NCBI GenBank assembly: GCA_026392455.1
Contig: JAPLCB010000011.1
Location: forward strand, 248,001-312,000
Length of the DNA stretch: 64,000 bases
Source: Propionibacteriales bacterium
Lineage (GTDB): Bacteria > Actinomycetota > Actinomycetes > Propionibacteriales > Nocardioidaceae
Reading direction: 5' to 3'
Below the pieces are notes generated by a model that was not told the DNA's origin, ran no database searches, and saw nothing but the letters and a program-made list of their open reading frames with translations. A program made the position numbers and the translations under genes. Numbering within the stretch: the first letter of the stretch is position 1; every line of letters begins with the position of its first letter. Positions 24,044 through 31,652 of the stretch are shown piece after piece.

Positions 24044-25072
24044 GTGCCGCGGCCGCTCTCGGAACTTCCCAAGGCCCACCTGCACCTGCACTTCACCGGG
24101 TCGATGCGGCACAGCACCCTGCTCGAGCTGGCCGAACGAGACGGCATCACCCTGCCCGACTCGCTCGTCGAGGACTGGCCCCCGGCACTCTCGGCGGCCG
24201 ACGAGAAGGGCTGGTTCCGGTTCCAGCGCCTCTACGACGTAGCCCGGTCGGTGCTGCGGACCGAGGCCGACGTACGACGCCTGATCACCGAGGCCGCCGA
24301 GGACGACAAGGCCGAAGGCGGTCGCTGGCTGGAGATCCAGGTCGACCCGAGCGGGTACGCCGCACGGTTCGGCGGCATCACCGAGTTCACCGACCTGGTG
24401 CTGGACGCGGTGCAGGCGGCCTCCCGGGACGTCGGCATCGGGATGGCCGTGGTGATTGCGGCCAACCGCACCCGGCACCCGCTCGACGCCCGCACCCTGG
24501 CCCGGTTGGCAGCCCAGTACGCGGGCCGCGGGGTGGTCGGCTTCGGGCTCTCCAACGACGAGCGCCGCGGATCGACGGCGGACTTCGCCGGCGCCTTCGC
24601 GATCGCCGAGCGTGCCGGCCTGGCCCTGGTCCCGCACGGCGGCGAGCTGGTCGGCCCGGAATCGGTCCGGGTGTGCCTGGACGCGCTGCACGCCGACCGC
24701 CTCGGTCACGGCGTCCGGGTCGCGGAGGATCCTGCGCTGCTCGACCGAGTGGTCTCGACCGGAGTTGCGCTCGAGCTCTGCCCGGTCTCCAACGTCGCCC
24801 TGGGGGTCTACTCCGACCTGTCCTCGGTCCCGCTGCCCGAGCTGATGACGGCCGGCGCCCAGATCGCCCTCGGTGCCGACGACCCGCTGCTGTTCGGGTC
24901 CCGGTTGGTCGCCCAGTACGCCACCATGCGGGCGGCTCACGACCTCAGCGACACCCAGCTGGCCGACCTGGCCCGCTCCTCGATCCGGGCATCGCGAGCG
25001 CCGGAGGAGGCCAAGGCGGGATTCCTCACCGAGATCGACACCTGGCTGACCTCCGAGCCGCCGGCGTCCTAG
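24044..25072 (+). CDS. Adenosine deaminase family protein
   Basis: 342 residues from a GTG four bases after the aminotransferase stop. Metal-dependent amidohydrolase fold with zinc ligands in KAHLHLHFTGS (residues 10-20), HGGE, RLGHGVR and the Asp pair in GADDPLLFGS; VALELCPVSNVALGVY is typical of the adenosine/AMP deaminase family. The usual HVHLDG is HLHFTG here, placing it in an actinobacterial subgroup whose substrate may be adenosine or a related purine. Its stop overlaps that of the convergent murB by the four bases CTAG. Confidence 0.85.
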   Translation: MPRPLSELPKAHLHLHFTGSMRHSTLLELAERDGITLPDSLVEDWPPALSAADEKGWFRFQRLYDVARSVLRTEADVRRLITEAAEDDKAEGGRWLEIQVDPSGYAARFGGITEFTDLVLDAVQAASRDVGIGMAVVIAANRTRHPLDARTLARLAAQYAGRGVVGFGLSNDERRGSTADFAGAFAIAERAGLALVPHGGELVGPESVRVCLDALHADRLGHGVRVAEDPALLDRVVSTGVALELCPVSNVALGVYSDLSSVPLPELMTAGAQIALGADDPLLFGSRLVAQYATMRAAHDLSDTQLADLARSSIRASRAPEEAKAGFLTEIDTWLTSEPPAS

Positions 25073-26085
25073 AGACTGCAGCCCACCAGCACCGGCTCGT
25101 TGACCAGCTCGATGCCGAACCGGTCCCGCACCCCGTCACGGACCTCGCGGGCCAGGCCGAGCAGCTCACCCGCGGTCGCGCCCCCACGGTTGGTCAGCGC
25201 CAGGGTGTGCTTGGACGAGAGCGCCGCGGCTCCGTGCCGGTACCCCTTGCCGAAGCCGGCCCGCTCGATCAGCCAGGCAGCACTGGTCTTGACCTGGCCG
25301 TCGTCCTGCGGCCACGACGGTGCCCCCTCGGGTACGACGGACCCGGCTACCACCGGGTTGGTGAAGAACGAACCGGCGCTCCAGGTGTCGTGGTCGCCCG
25401 GGTCCAGCACCATGCCCTTGCCCCGACGCAGCCCGAGCACCGCGGCCCGGACGTCGACCGACGGGGCCCGCTGACCGACCGCGATGCCGAGCCGGTCGGC
25501 CAGCTCGGCGTACCCGACCGGGGCACCGAGGTCCCCGAGCCGGAACTGGAAGAGCACCTCCAGGACCACCCAGCGGCCCGGTTCCTGCTTCAGCCGGCTC
25601 GTCCGGTAGCCGAACCGGAGGTCCCGGGCGAACAGCGTCCGGACCTCGCCGGTCTGCCGGTCCCAGCAGCGGACCGACGCCACCGTCTGCCCGACCTCCT
25701 GGCCATAGGCGCCGACGTTCTGGATCGGGGTCGAGCCGACCATCCCGGGGATCCCGGCCAGGGCCTCGGCGCCGATCCAGCCATCGTGGGTCGCGCGCTC
25801 GGCCAGGGCGTCCCAGGACTCCCCTGCGGCGACCCGGACCACGGCACCACCGCAAGCGTCGGCATCCACCTGCACGCCCGTCGTCCGCACCGCGACCACG
25901 CGACCGTCGAAGCCCTCGTCGGCGACGAGCAGGTTGCTGCCGCCGCCGAGAACCAGGACCGGGGTCCCGGCCTCGTCGGCCTCCCGCACGGCCTCGATCA
26001 ACGCGGTCTCGCTGGTGACCTCGACGAACTCGGCCGCCGGCCCCCCGACGCGCAGCGTCGTGTGCCCGGCGAGGAGGTCAGCCAC
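25069..26085 (-). CDS. murB: UDP-N-acetylenolpyruvoylglucosamine reductase
   Basis: 338 residues from a GTG at 26085 (MADLLAGHTTLRVGGPAAEF), overlapping the preceding gene by eight bases. FAD-binding segment VLVLGGGSNLLVADEGFDG, substrate Arg in FGYRTSRLKQ, active-site Ser in AGSFFTNPVV and C-terminal Glu in LVNEPVLVG; the pattern is type I MurB. It reduces enolpyruvyl-UDP-GlcNAc to UDP-MurNAc in peptidoglycan synthesis. Clustered with the two dehydratase genes and rpmG. Confidence 0.95.
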   Translation of the reverse strand: MADLLAGHTTLRVGGPAAEFVEVTSETALIEAVREADEAGTPVLVLGGGSNLLVADEGFDGRVVAVRTTGVQVDADACGGAVVRVAAGESWDALAERATHDGWIGAEALAGIPGMVGSTPIQNVGAYGQEVGQTVASVRCWDRQTGEVRTLFARDLRFGYRTSRLKQEPGRWVVLEVLFQFRLGDLGAPVGYAELADRLGIAVGQRAPSVDVRAAVLGLRRGKGMVLDPGDHDTWSAGSFFTNPVVAGSVVPEGAPSWPQDDGQVKTSAAWLIERAGFGKGYRHGAAALSSKHTLALTNRGGATAGELLGLAREVRDGVRDRFGIELVNEPVLVGCSL

Positions 26086-26464
26086 GCAGCACCGCCTTCG
26101 GGTTGCCGAGCACCCGGTCGTCGCCGCAGGTGACCGTGAGCGAGACCGTTTCCACGCCGTCGCGCACCTCCAGGACACCGGACACCCGCACCTCGGTGCC
26201 GTCCGCACCAGCGGGCACCACCACCGGCTTGGTGAACTTCGCGCTCAGCTCGACGATCCCGCCCGGCTCGCCGCGGTACTCGTCGACGTAGCGAGCCGCC
26301 AGAGCCAAGGTGTACATGCCGTGCGCGATCACGCCGGGCAGGCCGACAGCCGCCGCGACCTGGTCGTCGGAGTGAATCGGGTTGTGGTCGCCGCTGGCCG
26401 CCGCGTAGGCGAGCAGGTCGGCCCGGGTGACCCGGTACGTCGTCGGCGCGAGCTCGGTGCCCAT
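26078..26464 (-). CDS. MaoC-like (R)-3-hydroxyacyl dehydratase, HadB-like subunit
   Basis: 128 residues, single hot-dog domain. The hydratase 2 motif is complete: YAAASGDHNPIHSDDQVAAA with catalytic Asp26 and His31, followed by LPGVIAHGMYTLA. It pairs with the HadA-like gene upstream (stop and start share one base). The context rpmG-hadA-hadB next to secE-nusG matches M. tuberculosis, where HadAB dehydrates FAS-II intermediates for mycolic acids. In an organism probably lacking mycolates the substrate is open. Confidence 0.85.
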   Translation of the reverse strand: MGTELAPTTYRVTRADLLAYAAASGDHNPIHSDDQVAAAVGLPGVIAHGMYTLALAARYVDEYRGEPGGIVELSAKFTKPVVVPAGADGTEVRVSGVLEVRDGVETVSLTVTCGDDRVLGNPKAVLRG

Positions 26465-26868
26465 CAGTCGTCCGCCTTGTGCACCAGGGTCGCCTCCGCC
26501 GTGCAGACCAAGGCACCCGTCGCGTCCACGATCGCGCTCGAGGTGGTGATGATGTCGGCACCACCGATCTGCCGCAGGCCGACCACGGTGAGCTGCGCGG
26601 TCAGCCGGTCGCCGGCCACCACCGGGCGGGTGTGCACGAAGCCCTGAGCGCCGTGGACGACCCGGTGCAGCTCGATGCCGACGCTCGGGTCTGCCATCAG
26701 CGCGGTCATCGCCTCGAAGGCGACCACGATCGGGAAGGTCGTCGGCGCAGGTCCGCCGACCGCGCGAGAGGTCCCGGTCGCGGCGGCGAAGGCAGCGAGG
26801 CGTTCCTCGGTCACGGCGTACGGGGCGGTCGGGGGAAATGTTCGGCCGGCCAGGTCAGCGAGGATCAC
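26464..26868 (-). CDS. MaoC-like dehydratase, HadA-like N-terminal type subunit
   Basis: 134 residues, FAS1-type dehydratase hot-dog without the Asp/His hydratase motif: AVTEERLAAFAAATGT, PTTFPIVVAFEAMTALM, LHRVVHGAQGFVHTRPVVAG, DIITTSSAIVDATGALVCTA. Such subunits bind the acyl chain and work as a heterodimer with a catalytic HadB partner, here the next gene. About 90 bases separate it from rpmG. Confidence 0.83.
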   Translation of the reverse strand: MILADLAGRTFPPTAPYAVTEERLAAFAAATGTSRAVGGPAPTTFPIVVAFEAMTALMADPSVGIELHRVVHGAQGFVHTRPVVAGDRLTAQLTVVGLRQIGGADIITTSSAIVDATGALVCTAEATLVHKADD

Positions 26869-26958
26869 GATTCGACGCTATCAGCGTGCGGCGTCACCAA
26901 AAGCAGCAGAGCGGCACCCCGGTCCGGGGTGCCGCTCGTGCGTCGCGAATCGCTGAGG

Positions 26959-27129
26959 TCAGCGGGTCTCGCGGTGGTCGGTGTGCGTACGACAGCGCGG
27001 GCAGAACTTCTTCAGTTCCATCCGGTCGGGGTCGTTGCGCCGGTTCTTCTTGGTGATGTAGTTGCGTTCCTTGCAGTCCACGCACGCCAAGGTGATCTTG
27101 GGGCGGACGTCGGAGCTCTTGCTGGCCAC
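26959..27129 (-). CDS. rpmG: 50S ribosomal protein L33
   Basis: 56 residues, GTG start preceded by GGAAGAAGG. The protein reads [20 protein letters not shown], then [20 protein letters not shown] and [16 protein letters not shown]. Both CxxC pairs (CVDC and CPRC) are present, so this is the zinc-binding form of L33. It lies just after tRNA-Met and tRNA-Thr in the transcription direction, a conserved actinobacterial arrangement. Confidence 0.96.
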   Translation of the reverse strand: MASKSSDVRPKITLACVDCKERNYITKKNRRNDPDRMELKKFCPRCRTHTDHRETR

Positions 27130-27182
27130 GGTGTGCCTTCTTCCTGCTTGCGAAATCTCGGTGCTGCCTGTGTGAATGCTGG

Positions 27183-27256
27183 TAGCGGGAGCGGGGCTCG
27201 ATCCCGCGACCTCACGATTATGAGTCGTGCGCTCTAACCAGCTGAGCTACCCCGCC
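27183..27256 (-). tRNA. tRNA-Met (CAT anticodon, elongator type)
   Basis: 74 bases. Acceptor stem GGCGGGG (27256-27250) pairs with TCCCGCT (27190-27184) with two G-U pairs; discriminator A at 27183. The anticodon loop CTCATAA gives CAT. The first acceptor pair is G-U and the D-arm is normal, so it is an elongator rather than an initiator tRNA. The 3' CCA is encoded (27182-27180). Confidence 0.95.
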
Positions 27257-27291
27257 CCGGTGAACAGCTACCTCGCAGCAACCATTCCCAG

Positions 27292-27364
27292 AGCCCCTTT
27301 ACGGAATCGAACCGTAGACCTTCTCCTTACCATGGAGACGCTCTGCCGTCTGAGCTAAAGGGGC
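27292..27364 (-). tRNA. tRNA-Thr (GGT anticodon)
   Basis: 73 bases. Acceptor stem GCCCCTT (27364-27358) pairs with AAGGGGC (27299-27293); the discriminator is T at 27292. The anticodon loop ATGGTAA flanked by TCTCC/GGAGA gives GGT, reading threonine ACC/ACT codons. It is 35 bases upstream of tRNA-Met and probably co-transcribed with it and rpmG. Confidence 0.95.
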
Positions 27365-27410
27365 CTGCCTCGTCGCCCCGTTGTTGCCCGGGGCTTCAAG
27401 ACCGACGTGA

Positions 27411-27440
27411 AGAATACACAGGCCGGTGCCGGTTCGTGAA
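27411..27440 (-). promoter_or_regulatory. Possible promoter of the tRNA-Thr/tRNA-Met/rpmG unit
   Basis: On the minus strand TTCACG (27435-27440) and TATTCT (27411-27416) are 18 bases apart, about 50 bases upstream of tRNA-Thr. A GC hairpin (27375-27380 with 27389-27394) lies in the presumed leader. Assigned by eye. Confidence 0.35.
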
Positions 27441-27460
27441 ATCGGTCCGGCTCAACTGAC

Positions 27461-28894
27461 TCAGGAGCTCGCGTCGTCGAAGATCCGGGCGAAACCGACG
27501 GCCGCTTCCAGCTCGTAGGCGAGCTCGAGCAACCGGGCCTCGTGACCCCGTCCGGTAGCCACCTGGACCCCGATCGGCATGCCGTTGCGACCGGTGGCCA
27601 GCGGCAGCGAGATGGCCGGATCGCCGGTCGCGTTCTGCAGCGGGGTGAAGTTCACCAGCTGGATCAGGCGCTCGATCACGACCTCGTAGGGCTGGCTGGG
27701 GTCCAACCAGCCGAGCTCAGGAGTCGGGAGGGCCAGGACGGGGGTCAGCACGGCGTCGTACTGGCGGAAGAAGCGTGCTGAAACCTGCTTGGAAGCGCCG
27801 AGCCGCCCGAGGGCGAGCGGCAGCTTCCACCCGTTGCGGAGCCCGTGACGGGCCAGTCCACGGCTGAGGTTGTCGGTGAGCGCACGGTCGAAGCCCGGAC
27901 CCAGGTTCTTCTTGCCGGTGGCGAGCAGGAAGGTCGAGAGCACGCTCCAGTAGCCCAGGAAGTCGTCCCGGAAGTACTCGGGCACCGGCATCGAGATCTC
28001 CTCGACCTGGTGACCGAGCGCTTCGAGGTCACCGGCAGCGGCGCGGACCACGTCCACCACCTCAGGGTCGCTCTTGAGGTCACCGATCGAGTCGACGAGC
28101 ATGGCGATCTTCAGCCGCTTCTTCCCGGGACCACGAACATCCCCGATCGGCGGGAGCTTGAGGTTCCGGTGCTGCTTCTCCGACTCCCGCAAGAAGGCCG
28201 CAGTGTCGCGGACGCTGCGGGTGACGACGCCGTCGGCGACGATCTGCAGCGGCTGCTCGCGCAGCATCTTGTCCTGCGGGACCCTGCCCCTGGTCGGCTT
28301 CAGGCCGACCAACCCGTTGCAGGCCGCCGGGATCCTGATCGACCCGCCGCCGTCGTTCGCGTGCGCGATCGGCACCGCGCCGGCGGCGACCATGACAGCC
28401 GATCCCGCGGACGAGGCACCCGAGGAGTAGCCGGTGTTCCAGGGGTTCCGGACCGGGTCCAGGTCGCGGAACTCGGCGCTGCAGCTGAACCCGAACTCCG
28501 AGAGCTGCGATTTGCCCAGCCCGATCAGGCCCTGGGCGAAGAACATCGTGGCGAAGTCGCCGTCTGCCGCCGCACGTTCGGCGACGTACGCCGAGCAGCC
28601 CTGCTGGGTCGGCAGTCCCTGGACGTCGGAGTTGTCCTTGACCAGGGTCGGCACCCCGGCGAAGAAACCCTCCGACGGCCTGGCCGCCCGCGCGCGGGCC
28701 CGGTCGAAGTCGGTGCACACCAGACCGTTGAGCTCCGGTTGCAGCTTCTCCAACCGGTCGATCGCCGCGTCGACCGCCTCCGCTGCGGAGATCCGGCCGC
28801 TGCGGATCTCCTCGGCCAGGCCGACGGCATCGTGGGTTCCGAGGGCATCGTCGGTGAAGGCATGGACCCGGGCACGGGGAGGCGGCAACGTCAT
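27461..28894 (-). CDS. Amidase (amidase signature family)
   Basis: 477 residues from the ATG at 28894 (MTLPPPRARVHAFTDDALGT). The Ser-cisSer-Lys triad is recognisable: Lys in GVPTLVKDN, the two serines in YSSGASSAGSAVMVAAG, and GGSIRIPAACNGLVGLKPTR typical of the amidase signature. The C-terminal part includes FTPLQNATGDPAISLPLATG. It hydrolyses an amide bond; the substrate cannot be told (family members act on aliphatic amides, amino-acid amides or polymer precursors). No ribosome-binding site is obvious. It appears to be a single gene. Confidence 0.88.
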   Translation of the reverse strand: MTLPPPRARVHAFTDDALGTHDAVGLAEEIRSGRISAAEAVDAAIDRLEKLQPELNGLVCTDFDRARARAARPSEGFFAGVPTLVKDNSDVQGLPTQQGCSAYVAERAAADGDFATMFFAQGLIGLGKSQLSEFGFSCSAEFRDLDPVRNPWNTGYSSGASSAGSAVMVAAGAVPIAHANDGGGSIRIPAACNGLVGLKPTRGRVPQDKMLREQPLQIVADGVVTRSVRDTAAFLRESEKQHRNLKLPPIGDVRGPGKKRLKIAMLVDSIGDLKSDPEVVDVVRAAAGDLEALGHQVEEISMPVPEYFRDDFLGYWSVLSTFLLATGKKNLGPGFDRALTDNLSRGLARHGLRNGWKLPLALGRLGASKQVSARFFRQYDAVLTPVLALPTPELGWLDPSQPYEVVIERLIQLVNFTPLQNATGDPAISLPLATGRNGMPIGVQVATGRGHEARLLELAYELEAAVGFARIFDDASS

Positions 28895-28947
28895 GGAGGG
28901 AAGGTAGCCGCTCGGTGGCGCTCCGGGGATCCTCCTGCGGTCGGAAT

Positions 28948-29676
28948 CTAGAGCGTGAGCAGGAGCAACGGGACCAGGGCACTGGTGGCGACGGCGGTCA
29001 GACCCATGCAGAGCGCACTGAACGCACCTTCGGTCCGGCTCTCCTGGAGGGCGCGTGCGGTGCCGATGCCGTGGGTGACGCTGCCCATCGCGATCCCCCG
29101 GGCTCGCAGGTCGGTGACCCCGATCCGGTCCAGGATCCACGGACCCAGGATCGCGCCGGTGATCCCGGCGAGGATCGTCAGTGCCGCGGTCAGGGCGGGA
29201 ATGCCCCCGATCTGGGTGGACAGCGCCAACGAGACCGGGGTCGTCGCCGCCTTGGGCGCCATCGTGAGCTGGAGCTCGCGCGAGCCGCCGGCCACCTCGG
29301 TGAGCAGGATCGCCGACGTGATCGAGACCAGCGCCCCGGCGAGCACACCGGCCGTGATCGGAGCAGCAGCCCGCTTCACCAGGTGCCACTCGTGGTGCAG
29401 CGGCAGGGCCAGCGCGACCGTCGCAGCACCGAGCCAGAACCCGACGTAGCTGCCCCCGACCAGGTACTCGGCGTACCCGACACCGGTGATCTTCAGGAAC
29501 GCCACGATCACCACGATGGCCACCAGGACCGGTTGGAACACCGGGCTCCGGGTCCGCTCGTGGAGCCACCGACCCAGCGCGTACGCCGCGACGGTGATCG
29601 TGATCCCGAACAACGGCGAGGTGGTCAGCCAGTCCCAGGTCCGGCTCGCGTGCAAGCCGAGCTCGTAGACCCTCAC
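28948..29676 (-). CDS. LrgB/CidB family membrane protein
   Basis: 242 residues from a GTG overlapping the lrgA-like stop (GTGA). About seven hydrophobic helices. LrgB marks are GGSRELQLTMAPKAATTPVS, LTAALTILAGITGAILGPWI and GIAMGSVTHGIGTARALQES. With LrgA it forms a holin/antiholin-like pair; in plants and some bacteria LrgAB-type proteins carry glycolate, pyruvate or lactate, so the exact role is uncertain. Confidence 0.85.
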   Translation of the reverse strand: MRVYELGLHASRTWDWLTTSPLFGITITVAAYALGRWLHERTRSPVFQPVLVAIVVIVAFLKITGVGYAEYLVGGSYVGFWLGAATVALALPLHHEWHLVKRAAAPITAGVLAGALVSITSAILLTEVAGGSRELQLTMAPKAATTPVSLALSTQIGGIPALTAALTILAGITGAILGPWILDRIGVTDLRARGIAMGSVTHGIGTARALQESRTEGAFSALCMGLTAVATSALVPLLLLTL

Positions 29677-30041
29677 GCGTGGTCCTTGACGGTGCGCAGC
29701 AACCCCGATGCCACCAGGGCCGTGACGACGAACCCGATCAACCAGGAACCCCACAACCCCAGTGCCAGCGGCCATGCGTCGTCCGCGATCCGGCCGAGGT
29801 AGACCACGATGCCGACACCGGCCGGGATGAAGAGCAGGTGCAGGTGCCGCAGCAGCAGCGACGGCGCCGCGACCAGCGCCGAGGAGTCGGCCGGCTTGCG
29901 GGTCCGCAGCAGCACCAGGAAGAGGAGCATCCCGACGACCGGCCCGGGGAACTCGACCCCGGTGAACCGGACGGCGACCTCACCGGCGAGCTGGCAGGTC
30001 AGCAGGACCAGGAGTCCCTTGAGCACCGGCGCGTTCGACAC
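29673..30041 (-). CDS. LrgA/CidA family holin-like protein
   Basis: 122 residues, four hydrophobic segments. The family signature is present: GLLVLLTCQLAGEVAVRF, FPGPVVGMLLFLVLL, LHLLFIPAGVGIV. Partner of the LrgB-like protein downstream, with a 4-base overlap. The pair is thought to modulate murein hydrolase export or small carboxylate transport. No regulator of the LytR type is adjacent. Confidence 0.83.
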   Translation of the reverse strand: MSNAPVLKGLLVLLTCQLAGEVAVRFTGVEFPGPVVGMLLFLVLLRTRKPADSSALVAAPSLLLRHLHLLFIPAGVGIVVYLGRIADDAWPLALGLWGSWLIGFVVTALVASGLLRTVKDHA

Positions 30042-30101
30042 GGGAGCAGTCTGGCAGGAGTCGTAGGCGTCGGCCGTAGTGGCTGGCGCCGCGGAGCAGG
30101 C

Positions 30102-30692
30102 CTACGCCGGCCAGCGGCCGGAGACTCCGCGCCTGTGGCACCCGGTGAGGTGCGTGTCGACGATCCCGGTCGCCTCCATCAGTGCGTACATCGTGGTCGG
30201 CCCGACGAAGGAGAAACCGCGCTTCTTCAGCGCCTTCGACAGGGCTGAGGACTCCGGCGCGGTCGTCGGAAGCTCGGAGGTCCGCTCCGGCGACGGCGTG
30301 GCGACCGGGGCGAAGGACTCGATGAAGGCCTCCAGGCCGCCCTCGGCCCGCAGCTCGATGGTCGCGCGGGCGTTCGTCCGGACCGAGGTCACCTTGCCGC
30401 GGTTCCGAACGATGCCGGCATCCGACATCAGCGCATCCAGGTCGGTATCGGTCATCGCGGCCACCCGGTCCACCTCGAAGTGGTGGAAGACCTCCCGGTA
30501 GCGCTCCCGCTTGTTGAGGATCGTCAGCCACGACAGCCCGGCCTGAGCACCTTCGAGGCAGAGCCGCTCGAACAGCGCCGTCTCGCCGCGGACCGGCACT
30601 CCCCACTCGGTGTCGTGGTAGGTACGCAGCACTCCCGTGCTCCCCCACGGACACCGGGCTACCCCGTCGTCACCGACGAGAGCCGCCGTCAT
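30102..30692 (-). CDS. tag: DNA-3-methyladenine glycosylase I
   Basis: 196 residues. Base-excision repair enzyme that removes 3-methyladenine. Family marks include CPWGSTGVLRTYHDTEWGVP (zinc Cys and His), LFERLCLEGAQAGLSWLTIL (catalytic Glu and base-stacking Trp), RGKVTSVRTNARA, FSFVGPTTMYALMEATGIV and DTHLTGCHR carrying the other zinc ligands. A short gap separates it from the pirin gene upstream; the two may be co-transcribed. Confidence 0.95.
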   Translation of the reverse strand: MTAALVGDDGVARCPWGSTGVLRTYHDTEWGVPVRGETALFERLCLEGAQAGLSWLTILNKRERYREVFHHFEVDRVAAMTDTDLDALMSDAGIVRNRGKVTSVRTNARATIELRAEGGLEAFIESFAPVATPSPERTSELPTTAPESSALSKALKKRGFSFVGPTTMYALMEATGIVDTHLTGCHRRGVSGRWPA

Positions 30693-30699
30693 CGGCTGG

Positions 30700-31620
30700 T
30701 CACCCGCGACGCAGCATCTGGACGTTCGGCAGCGCCGGCGCCGGGATCGGAGGCATCAGGTCCGAGACCGGGAGGGCGAACCGGTCGCTCGAGCCGCCCT
30801 CGATCAACCGCTGCCACTGGGCGCGGTACTCGACGACCTCCTCGTGGTCGCGGCCGATGAAGTTCCACCACATCACGATCTTCTCGCCGAACGGCGCCCC
30901 GCCGAGGAGCAGCAGCCGCGCGTCCTGGGCTGCCACGATCTCGATCGTGTCCTGCCCCGCAGGCACGTACCCGAGTCCGTTGACCACCAACGGCGTCCCG
31001 TCGACCGTGACCGCTCCGGTGTCGAGCAGGATGCCGTGCTCGAAGGCGGCATCCACGGGGACGCGCAGCGTGCTCCCGGCTTCCACCTCCAGCTGCGCTC
31101 CCACCAACGGCGAGTGGGTACGGACCGGGGAGTCCGCGCCCAGCAGCGAGCCGATGAAGACCCGGGCCCGCCAGCCGTCGCCGACCAGCTGCTCGGGGGC
31201 GAAGTGCTCGAAGCCCGGCTCGATGTTCCGGGCTCCCTCGGGCAGTGCCACCCAGAGCTGGGCGCCGTGCAGCAGGGTCGTGCCACCGGTGGAGTACTCC
31301 GAGTGGCTGATCCCCCGACCAGCCGTCATCAGGTTGACCTCACCGGGACGGACGGTCGCGGTGAACCCGGCCGAGTCACGGTGCTCGATCTCCCCGCTGA
31401 ACAGCCAGGAAACCGTCTGCAGGCCGGTGTGCGGGTGCGGCGGAACCACCATGCCACCGTGGGTCGCCACCTCGTCGGGACCGTAGTGGTCCACGAAGCA
31501 CCACGCCCCGATGAAGGTGCGCTGGCGCTGCGGGAGGGTCCTGCGCACGGTCATCGCGCGCAGACCCCCCAGCGGCACGTCACGAGGGCTCAACGTCTCC
31601 ATGGAGCCCAAGATTGCCAT
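30700..31620 (-). CDS. Pirin family protein
   Basis: 306 residues; an alternative start lies at 31602 (METLSPRDVPLGG). Two cupin domains: the first holds the metal site MVVPPHPHTGLQTVSWLFSG and EVNLMTAGRGISHSEYS, the second is pirin C-terminal (GTPLVVNGLGYVPAGQDTIE, LLLGGAPFGEKIVMWWNFIG). Bacterial pirins bind iron and some have quercetinase activity or alter central metabolism; the role here is unknown. Confidence 0.9.
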   Translation of the reverse strand: MAILGSMETLSPRDVPLGGLRAMTVRRTLPQRQRTFIGAWCFVDHYGPDEVATHGGMVVPPHPHTGLQTVSWLFSGEIEHRDSAGFTATVRPGEVNLMTAGRGISHSEYSTGGTTLLHGAQLWVALPEGARNIEPGFEHFAPEQLVGDGWRARVFIGSLLGADSPVRTHSPLVGAQLEVEAGSTLRVPVDAAFEHGILLDTGAVTVDGTPLVVNGLGYVPAGQDTIEIVAAQDARLLLLGGAPFGEKIVMWWNFIGRDHEEVVEYRAQWQRLIEGGSSDRFALPVSDLMPPIPAPALPNVQMLRRG

Positions 31621-31652
31621 GCTGCCCGGAGCAGGACCGGAACAACCTGGAT

